Shown in pieces: positions 1 to 4,354 of a stretch of DNA of 7,864 nucleotides (within the stretch, counting starts at the first letter, position 1; the number at the start of each line of letters is the position of its first letter). The notes beneath the pieces were generated by a model. The model had not been told where the DNA came from, did no database searches, and was given only the letters and a program-made list of their open reading frames with translations. Source of the stretch: Pseudomonadota bacterium (lineage in GTDB: Bacteria; Desulfobacterota; Desulfobacteria; Desulfobacterales; Desulfobacteraceae); assembly GCA_018812385.1 (NCBI GenBank), contig JAHJDU010000371.1, positions 1-7,864 of the forward strand, in the 5' to 3' direction. The position numbers were made by a program, and so were the translations under genes.

Positions 1-573
1 ACAAGAAGTTTCTTGGCAAAAGCAACCTGCTGTTTCCGGATAAATCCATTCTTTCCAAAAATAGCCATAGACGTATACCTCAACTTTTTTGTTAAAATAG
101 GGCGGATCAAAGATGATCAGATCGGGCTTTCCCTTTCCGCTTAAAGGCCAGGAAAATTGTTGATCAGATGAAATACCCCATGTGAAGGATTCGATCTCAG
201 GGCGAGTATCCGGCCGGTCCATCATATCAAAGGCCCAGCACCTGCGGCCCATGGCAAGGCAGGTATCAGGGGTCACGCCGCCTCCGGCCATGGGGTCAAG
301 GATCAGTGACCAGACCATTGGATCAGTCCAGCCGTGCTTTTTCGCTACCTGGGCAATAGTGAACCCGCGGGATAAATCGCCATTTAGGGAATTTGCCAAT
401 ACTGGCATTTTCCCTAAATGGTAATGAATCGTCTTTTGATCTAACCCCAATCTCTTTGCCATCCTGTCCTGGGGGATGCCAAGGCCGTGCATGCAAAATA
501 TCTTAATGTCTCTGCTCATCTGGTTTACAGCGCGAAGATCGGCATAAGGCGCGTCGGCTTTTTGCCGTCGCCC
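1..573 (-). pseudogene. Decayed ParB-like/DNA methylase fragment, 5' truncated and open at the window edge
   Basis: The minus strand from 573 to 1 is open in one frame (upstream TAA at 576-574) but has no credible start of its own; the first ATG is at 519. The reading is methylase-like. An N-terminal part contains NQMSRDIKIF and HGLGIPQDRMAKRLGLDQKT, a helix-turn-helix-like region seen after ParB-type domains. An SAM-binding-like LDPMAGGGV follows, then FDPPYF, the motif IV (DPPY) of amino-methyltransferases. In relatives, as I recall them, about 50-60 residues including an RIPAQ-type motif separate the HGWTDPMVWS segment from LDPMAGGG. Here they are joined directly, suggesting an internal deletion near 310. 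After FDPPYFNKK, at the T6 run 85-90, a second frame also stays open and reads SMAIFGKNGFIRKQQVAFAK, so a frameshift there is possible. The N-terminal ParB-like half is missing, and the break falls at the integron-like junction near 573-591. The methylase origin is likely; the exact lesions come from memory of homologues. Confidence 0.6.
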
Positions 574-591
574 TTAATGCCGTTGTTATGC
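541..591 (-). other. attC-like recombination site at the end of the cassette
   Basis: Read on the minus strand, the site starts with GCATAAC (591-585), which contains the stop codon of the TIGR02391 gene, as R'' boxes often overlap cassette stop codons. A 3-base spacer follows, then an imperfect hairpin with 18-nt arms (581-564 and 558-541) and an AAAAA loop. Aligned with gaps, about 16 pairs form, with one bulged T in GGCATTAAGG, one bulged C and one mismatch. Bulged bases in an L-type stem are a hallmark of attC. The weak point is the far end: no convincing GTTRRRY box (R') is visible beyond 541, where the sequence instead reads as the methylase fragment. It is either a degraded attC, a secondary-site junction, or a chance hairpin. 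Confidence 0.4.
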
Positions 592-1380
592 GGGTTTTGC
601 TTTGTCAAGAGATTTGGCCAACAAACTCAGAAATGCTATATATTCCAACGCCTTTTCTGGGTCATCTTCGATAATCTCGTGTGCTCTCGGATTTCTTAGG
701 GCAAGCATAGCTCCGGCATAAAGAAACATCATTCCTTGTTGCTCGCTTTGCTCGGTCTGGGTTTGTAAATCACTGAATTTGAGAACGGGGTTCTTGGGAC
801 TAAAAACGTTTTGCATAAGTTCTGTTCCGCTTAAGTCATACTTCCCACTTCGAATCTTTACCAATCCGTCCAACACTTTGCAGGCATCTTCCACGGCATT
901 AGCATAATGTCCATCTCGAAATAGCTTCGCCACTGCGCGTTCAATTTCAGGATGGATCTCAAGTTCTCCAAGTGCCTTTAGCGCTCTCCCAGCAGGAGTT
1001 TCTCCAAGATCAGTGATTTTTTCCTCAAACAACTCTACTATGGTTTGAAGATTTGATATGGCTTGCTCAATACCTCGCTTATATCCTTCCCTTACTTCGT
1101 AGATAGATGTTTCTCCCATCATATTCCACGAGGCAGTATCCAAATTACCGACAGCGAAGCGACTGTATTCAACAGTCTCATTGCCGAATATGTCCACCAA
1201 TGTTGTATCAATTTTTTGCTCTAAAGCATCAAACCTTGCTTCGCCACGATCCTGAATAGTATTAACGTCAATTGCTTGAAGTTCGGAAATTCGTCGCTTC
1301 AGTATAGGGAGTGCAGCCTTCATTTGGCTTGGTACCAAATTTGCTGGTTGAGGTTGTTCAGGCTTATTTCGCTTTGCCAT
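586..1380 (-). CDS. TIGR02391/Hypoth_Ymh-type protein with HEPN-like RNxxxH motif (probable integron cassette gene)
   Basis: This encodes 264 residues. The ATG at 1380 was chosen because GAAGGAG (1396-1390) lies 9 nt upstream; a TTG six codons earlier overlaps that site. Residues 1-140 are helical and charged, with no recognised domain. Residues about 143-262 resemble the TIGR02391 (Ymh) family: HPEIERAVAKLF, a SGTELMQNVFS segment, then ALRNPRAHEI and a helical end. R229-N230-xxx-H234 matches the R-N-x3-H signature of HEPN proteins, many of which are RNases in toxin, abortive-infection and CRISPR-linked systems; RNase activity here is inference. No signal peptide or membrane segment is evident, so it is probably cytosolic. 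The gene is bounded by GTTATGC-type cores 29-35 nt before its start and overlapping its stop, the layout of an integron cassette. It appears intact although the neighbouring integrase and methylase are broken. The family call is fairly firm; the function is unknown. Confidence 0.82.
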   Translation of the reverse strand: MAKRNKPEQPQPANLVPSQMKAALPILKRRISELQAIDVNTIQDRGEARFDALEQKIDTTLVDIFGNETVEYSRFAVGNLDTASWNMMGETSIYEVREGYKRGIEQAISNLQTIVELFEEKITDLGETPAGRALKALGELEIHPEIERAVAKLFRDGHYANAVEDACKVLDGLVKIRSGKYDLSGTELMQNVFSPKNPVLKFSDLQTQTEQSEQQGMMFLYAGAMLALRNPRAHEIIEDDPEKALEYIAFLSLLAKSLDKAKPA

Positions 1381-1401
1381 AATATTTATCTCCTTCAAAG
1401 T

Positions 1402-1437
1402 TGCAAACGCATAACTTATTAACTCACTGGCTTGTCC
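1402..1437 (-). other. attI-like cassette junction
   Basis: On the minus strand this reads GAGTTAATAAGTTATGCG, with a GTTATGC core at 1415-1409 and a second GTTAA unit 8 nt before it. GTTATGC departs from the GTTRRRY consensus at one position. It lies between the divergent integrase remnant and the cassette gene, where attI is expected, and recombination would fall after the G at 1415. The TIGR02391 start codon follows 29 nt later. The identification rests on position and a short motif, so it is moderate only. Confidence 0.4.
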
Positions 1438-1450
1438 ATGTGCAGTGGTA

Positions 1451-1617
1451 TGTTGATAGGCCCGGGGGAGTGGGGTGGAAATTCACCTTTGACTACTGCT
1501 GAAGCTTTGCTTCACCTTGCCCGTCATAACGAAGTTATGCGGCTGTGAAGCAAAGCTTCAGCAGTACCATATAATCGGGCAATTTTCCAGCCCGCCCCGC
1601 GGATGTCCTGGTCAACA
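1451..1617. repeat. 167-bp near-palindromic element, possibly an IS21-type or MITE-like remnant
   Basis: The two halves are inverted copies of each other. Both ends begin TGTTGA (plus 1451-1456; minus 1617-1612). Both continue through a G-rich stretch into a TGGAAA/TGGAAAA-TT motif (GGGGTGGAAATTCACC on plus at 1472-1487; GGCTGGAAAATTGCCC on minus near 1593-1578), then reach perfect inner arms. The total is 167 bp with no open gene inside. The TGTTGA ends and internal TGGAAAATT repeats recall IS21-family termini, from memory. No clear target-site duplication flanks it (GGTA left, AGTA right). It lies between the attI-like site and the integrase promoter. Confidence 0.5.
1494..1566. repeat. Perfect 22-bp inverted repeat with core-site-like loop
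   Basis: Positions 1494-1515 and 1545-1566 are perfect reverse complements. Each arm is itself a small hairpin: TGAAGC-TTT-GCTTCA in the left arm and TGAAGC-AAA-GCTTCA in the right. The 29-nt loop (1516-1544) contains a nested stem, CCG-t-CATAAC-GAA-GTTATG-CGG (1521-1542). The single strand could therefore fold as one long hairpin or as a branched structure. GTTATGC at 1534-1540 is the same 7-mer as at both ends of the cassette. This is visible directly in the sequence; its role is unknown. Confidence 0.85.
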
Positions 1618-1622
1618 AGTAA

Positions 1623-1652
1623 TTGAACAGGTCTGGATATCATTCATGATAT
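1623..1652 (+). promoter_or_regulatory. Candidate integrase promoter
   Basis: A -35-like TTGAAC (1623-1628) and a weak -10-like TGATAT (1647-1652) are 18 bp apart. An AGGAG (1665-1669) then lies 5 nt before ATG 1675. That ATG opens only a four-codon frame (MSSI, stop), out of frame with the integrase remnant, so the original start may have been lost by mutation. The -10 match is poor and the call rests largely on position. Confidence 0.25.
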
Positions 1653-1655
1653 CCA
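1634..1655. promoter_or_regulatory. 22-bp dyad, candidate operator
   Basis: The sequence TGGATATCAT-tc-ATGATATCCA is a perfect dyad with 10-bp arms around a 2-bp centre. It lies between the candidate -35 and -10 of the integrase promoter, where a repressor could block transcription. It does not match the CTG-N10-CAG LexA box of gammaproteobacteria. The binding protein is unknown. Confidence 0.45.
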
Positions 1656-1681
1656 TTACTTAACAGGAGTATCAATGTCAA
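1653..1681 (-). promoter_or_regulatory. Candidate cassette promoter (Pc-like)
   Basis: A perfect -35 hexamer TTGACA (minus, 1681-1676) points toward the cassette. At 17-bp spacing the -10 would be TAATGG (1658-1653), a weak match. Integron Pc promoters lie in the integrase/attI region facing the cassettes, as this does. The 167-bp repeat between it and the cassette would have to be transcribed through. Low confidence because of the -10. Confidence 0.25.
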
Positions 1682-1739
1682 GTATATAAAAAACTAACCG
1701 GATAACATTAATATTTTGAAAATATCAGAACGAGATATC

Positions 1740-2135
1740 ATGCTAAAATTACCAGAAATACTTTTAAAAAAATATAATTCACTTTTGATCAAAAATAATA
1801 TTCTTTCCCATGCCCATGGTAATTATAAAAAATGGCTTCAGTATTACCTGGATTTTTGTAAAAAATATAAGCATCCCTATGCTGCTCCTGAAAGTCTACT
1901 TTTTTTATTGATAAACTTAAGGAAAAAAAGCAAATCAGTTCCCAGCAATCTCAAGCAAGCCAGGCTGTGGCGTTATACTATTCAGGGATCAGTTCAAAAC
2001 TGCCATTAGGCTAATTATGACATTCGGACTATTCAAGAGCTTTTAGGGCACAGTGATGTCAGGACAACTATGATCTATACCCATACCATCAAGCCGAAGA
2101 CAATCAAGGAAACAAAAAGCCCACTTGATCTATAG
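1740..2135 (+). pseudogene. intI: Broken integron-type tyrosine recombinase (integron integrase remnant)
   Basis: From ATG 1740 the frame reads MLKLPEILLKKYNSLL and WLQYYLDFCKKYKHP, the N-terminal core-binding domain of integron-integrase-like recombinases. Near 1940 the reading leaves this frame: the other frame gives QQSQASQAVALYYSG, the expected continuation, so about one base has been lost around 1939-1943. The first frame meets TAG at 2007-2009. Directly after it, the same frame reads ANYDIRTIQELLGHSDV and TTMIYTHTIKPK, ending in SPLDL and TAG at 2133-2135. This is the C-terminus with the box II His (LGH) and the catalytic Tyr (IYTH). Roughly 150-200 residues are missing, including the first catalytic Arg, the Lys and the H-x-x-R. 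The SPLD ending, the N-terminal type and the divergent position favour IntI over XerC/D. The IntI-specific insert would lie in the lost part, so it cannot be checked. An upstream TTG at 1716 is also in frame. The protein is certainly inactive. Confidence 0.8.
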
Positions 2136-2250
2136 CCGATGGATTTTTTGCGCAGCTCCGCCCTGTCTGTTACCTTATCGCAACACGGGACAGATTTAAA
2201 TCTGAATTTTCCCGGACTTCCCTTGGCAAGGTCAGAAAAGGGGAGCTTGT
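2136..2250. other. Gap between convergent genes with 14-bp palindrome
   Basis: This gap separates the integrase remnant from the DUF6125-type gene. It holds a perfect palindrome CAGATTTAAATCTG (2191-2204), itself flanked by GGGA (2187-2190) and TCCC (2210-2213). No GC-rich stem with a T-run typical of an intrinsic terminator is seen. Short ORFs crossing the gap show no recognisable protein. Confidence 0.4.
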
Positions 2251-2763
2251 TTAATTTTTCAAGGTAAACCGCCATTTGCAGAACATGTCATCCGGATGCG
2301 GGTCTGGCGGGGCAAACACACATTCTACAATAATGCGCTCATCAATCCCTTTGGCAAAGCTATCAAATTCTTTCATGTGCATGTGTTTGCAGACATATTC
2401 GCTCTGGCCGCGCTTGATACGAGCTTGCTGGGTGGGGCATGAAGGCACTGTAATGATTACCTCATCTTTTTTTTCCACAAAATCATAGCCCACAAGAATA
2501 CACCAGGGGAATAATTTTAATGCCTGGACAAACCCTGTAAGGCCTTTTTCAGAAATATTGAATTTTTCCTTGAGATCCTTGGCAGCATATCCTGCCACCT
2601 TGTCCCAGACCTGTTCATTGATTTTTTCTGCCGTTGACTGATCAAAGTTTTCAGTAATTCTGATAAACCAGAATGCATCCATGACCCTGTGGTTCCATAA
2701 AAGAAATTCAATATAGGCCTGAAGGTCTTTTTTGGTCATGGTTTTAAAAATGTCTAGATTCAT
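2251..2763 (-). CDS. DUF6125-type cytosolic protein, Cys/His-rich
   Basis: This encodes 170 residues. The ATG at 2763 follows AAGGAA with a 6-nt gap. The frame stays open upstream into the divergent regulator gene, but that extension is low-complexity and lies across the promoter region, so it was left out. The N-terminal half (MTKKDLQAYIEFLLWNHRV, then AFWFIR) and the C-terminal half match my memory of DUF6125 proteins, which are common in sulfate reducers and their relatives. Conserved-looking potential metal ligands cluster late: C109 (SCPTQ), C125 and H127/H129 (YVCKHMH), C148 (VEC), then APPDPHP with D154 and H156, and C162 (FCKW). This resembles the layout of the ATC-hydrolase-like (L-2-amino-thiazoline-4-carboxylate hydrolase) superfamily, a tentative link. 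No signal peptide or membrane helix is seen. It is divergent from the sigma-54 regulator, which could control it, but no -24/-12 promoter was found. The function is unknown. Confidence 0.83.
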   Translation of the reverse strand: MNLDIFKTMTKKDLQAYIEFLLWNHRVMDAFWFIRITENFDQSTAEKINEQVWDKVAGYAAKDLKEKFNISEKGLTGFVQALKLFPWCILVGYDFVEKKDEVIITVPSCPTQQARIKRGQSEYVCKHMHMKEFDSFAKGIDERIIVECVFAPPDPHPDDMFCKWRFTLKN

Positions 2764-2797
2764 GGGAGTTCCTTTTTTTATAATTATGATTTTATCT

Positions 2798-2825
2798 GTT
2801 ATACAACATTTGCATGACATTACAA
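2798..2825 (-). promoter_or_regulatory. Candidate sigma-70 promoter for the DUF6125-type gene
   Basis: On the minus strand, TTGTAA (2825-2820) and TATAAC (2803-2798) are separated by 16 bp. They lie about 35 nt upstream of ATG 2763, giving a leader of roughly 30 nt. The -10 matches five of six consensus bases. This points to housekeeping rather than sigma-54 transcription. Confidence 0.4.
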
Positions 2826-2828
2826 AAA

Positions 2829-2845
2829 AAATTCTTCGGGAATTT
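2829..2845. promoter_or_regulatory. Short dyad in the divergent promoter region
   Basis: AAATTC-TTCGG-GAATTT has 6-bp arms around 5 bp. It sits just upstream of the candidate -35 (2825-2820) of the minus-strand gene and upstream of the plus-strand regulator, so a bound protein could affect both. AT-rich context makes chance likely. A TATAGT (2874-2879) downstream is a possible -10 for the regulator but lacks a good -35. Confidence 0.25.
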
Positions 2846-2944
2846 CTGTAAACTATGGTAAAAAAAAAAGATTTATAGTATTCGTGATGATGTAAAAACA
2901 GTCCCTGGGACATGGATGGATAAAAAAATAAGGATATTATCGTT

Positions 2945-4354
2945 TTGGCTGGAAACAATATCGTTTCAATGCATGCACGAATTCTGGTGGTAGATGATGA
3001 TGAAGCCATAAGGGATGCCTTAAAGTTAATCCTTGAAGATGATTACGATGTCGTCTGTGTTGACAGCGGGTTCAAGGCGATTGAAGAGGTTAAAAACCAG
3101 GTGTTTGATCTTGTTTTTCTGGACGTTGTAATGCCTGAAATGGATGGAATTGAAACCTTGAGGCGGATCAAGGCCCATGACAGAAACCTGGATATCATAA
3201 TGGTTTCTGCCATTAACCGTGCCCAGGAAGCCACTGATTCCATTAGACACGGTGCATATGATTATATTACAAAACCATTTGACCATAAAATCATATTGAA
3301 TCGCCTGGAAAAGGTATTGTTAAAACGAAATCTACTCAAAGAAGTCAGTTTTCACAGGTCTCAGGCAGTTTCCAGATCCTGGCAGACCAAAATTATCAGC
3401 AAGGCAAAAAATATGGCTGCCGTGTTTGATCTGGTTGCGAAAATTGCTAAAACATCGAGCAATGTCATAATTACAGGAGAGAGCGGAACGGGAAAGGAAT
3501 TGATTGCAAGAGCAGTTCACAATGCAAGTCTGCGTAAAGATAAACCCTTTGTTGTCATTAATTGTGCATCCATACCGGCAGAACTCATGGAAGCAGAATT
3601 ATTCGGCCATGAAAAAGGAGCTTTTACCGGAGCTTATAAGCAGACTATAGGTAAATTTGAATTTGCCCATCAGGGCACCATTTTTCTGGATGAAATTTCC
3701 TGCCTCAAAACTGAGTTCCAGGCAAAGCTTTTAAGGTTTATCCAGGAAAGGGAATTTACACGGGTGGGCAGCCATCGCACTATTAAAGTGGATGTCCGAA
3801 TTGTTACCGCCACAAACACCAGCCTGGATGAGATGGTGAGGAAAGGCACATTCAGGGATGATCTCTATTTCAGGCTTAATGTGGTTCCAATATTGCTGCC
3901 ACCCCTTCACAGCCGCAAAGGTGATGTTCCGCTTCTGGCAAATTTTTTTCTGGACAGGTTCAACCGTCAGATGAATAAAAGCGTAAAAGGCTTTACCCCG
4001 GATGCCCTTGCCGTGTTGGAGTGCTATCCCTGGCCCGGAAACATCCGTGAGCTGGAAAATCTTATCGAACGGATGGTGGTGCTGGGAACAGAAAATCAAT
4101 TCATTGATGAAAAAGATCTTCCCTTTGACCTTCTGTTCCACAGGGAATCCATAAAAGGGGCTGAAAATGGTACCGGAGAAAATAAGGGATTAATCCAGGC
4201 CCGCCAGTCCTTTGAACGTCTCTACATCCTCCGGGCTCTTCAGAGCTGCCGGTGGAATCAGACCTGGACTGCAAATTTTCTTGGAATTCACAGAAACACC
4301 CTTCTCCAGAAAATGAAAGCTTTGGATCTTACCCGGGACCGAAATGATTCCTAA
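2945..4354 (+). CDS. Sigma-54-dependent response regulator (NtrC family)
   Basis: This encodes 469 residues from TTG 2945, chosen because AGGA (2931-2934) lies 10 nt before it; ATG 2969, eight codons in, is the alternative but has a poorer ribosome site. Residues about 11-125 form a receiver domain, with acidic D17-D19, phospho-acceptor D60 (FLDVVMP), S88 and K110 (KPF) all present. Residues about 148-385 form the AAA+ domain: Walker A GESGTGKE (178-185), the sigma-54 contact loop GAFTGA (225-230), Walker B TIFLDE (245-250), an FRDDLYFR segment with candidate arginine fingers (303-310) and YPWPGNIRELENL. Residues about 425-462 carry a Fis-type helix-turn-helix (TANFLGIHRNTLLQKMKAL). The length and the intact motifs indicate a working cytosolic activator that opens sigma-54 promoters when phosphorylated. 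Its likely partner is the kinase encoded convergently next to it, whose stop codon overlaps. The target promoter is not identified. Confidence 0.95.
   Translation: MAGNNIVSMHARILVVDDDEAIRDALKLILEDDYDVVCVDSGFKAIEEVKNQVFDLVFLDVVMPEMDGIETLRRIKAHDRNLDIIMVSAINRAQEATDSIRHGAYDYITKPFDHKIILNRLEKVLLKRNLLKEVSFHRSQAVSRSWQTKIISKAKNMAAVFDLVAKIAKTSSNVIITGESGTGKELIARAVHNASLRKDKPFVVINCASIPAELMEAELFGHEKGAFTGAYKQTIGKFEFAHQGTIFLDEISCLKTEFQAKLLRFIQEREFTRVGSHRTIKVDVRIVTATNTSLDEMVRKGTFRDDLYFRLNVVPILLPPLHSRKGDVPLLANFFLDRFNRQMNKSVKGFTPDALAVLECYPWPGNIRELENLIERMVVLGTENQFIDEKDLPFDLLFHRESIKGAENGTGENKGLIQARQSFERLYILRALQSCRWNQTWTANFLGIHRNTLLQKMKALDLTRDRNDS

Noticed and set aside
182..424. Plus-strand 80-codon open frame
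   Set aside because: It lies antisense to the methylase-like frame, which carries recognisable DPPY and SAM motifs; the plus-strand product has no protein-like pattern.
1441..1625. Target-site duplication around the palindromic element
   Set aside because: The flanks (GGTA before 1451, AGTA after 1617) share only GTA out of register, too little to claim.
2075..2275. Minus-strand 66-codon open frame
   Set aside because: It overlaps the 3' ends of both the integrase remnant and the DUF6125-type gene, has no ribosome site and no recognisable sequence.
2764..2944. Sigma-54 (-24/-12) promoter near the regulator
   Set aside because: No GG-N10-GC arrangement with a reasonable TGGCAC/TTGC context was found on either strand of this gap by eye.
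2764..3009. N-terminal extension of the DUF6125-type gene
   Set aside because: The frame is open, but it would overlap the regulator start, crosses the likely promoter, and its translation does not resemble the family; ATG 2763 has a ribosome site at good spacing.
3731..4141. 136-codon minus-strand frame inside the regulator gene
   Set aside because: It is antisense to the AAA+ domain, whose motifs are intact; a shadow frame.
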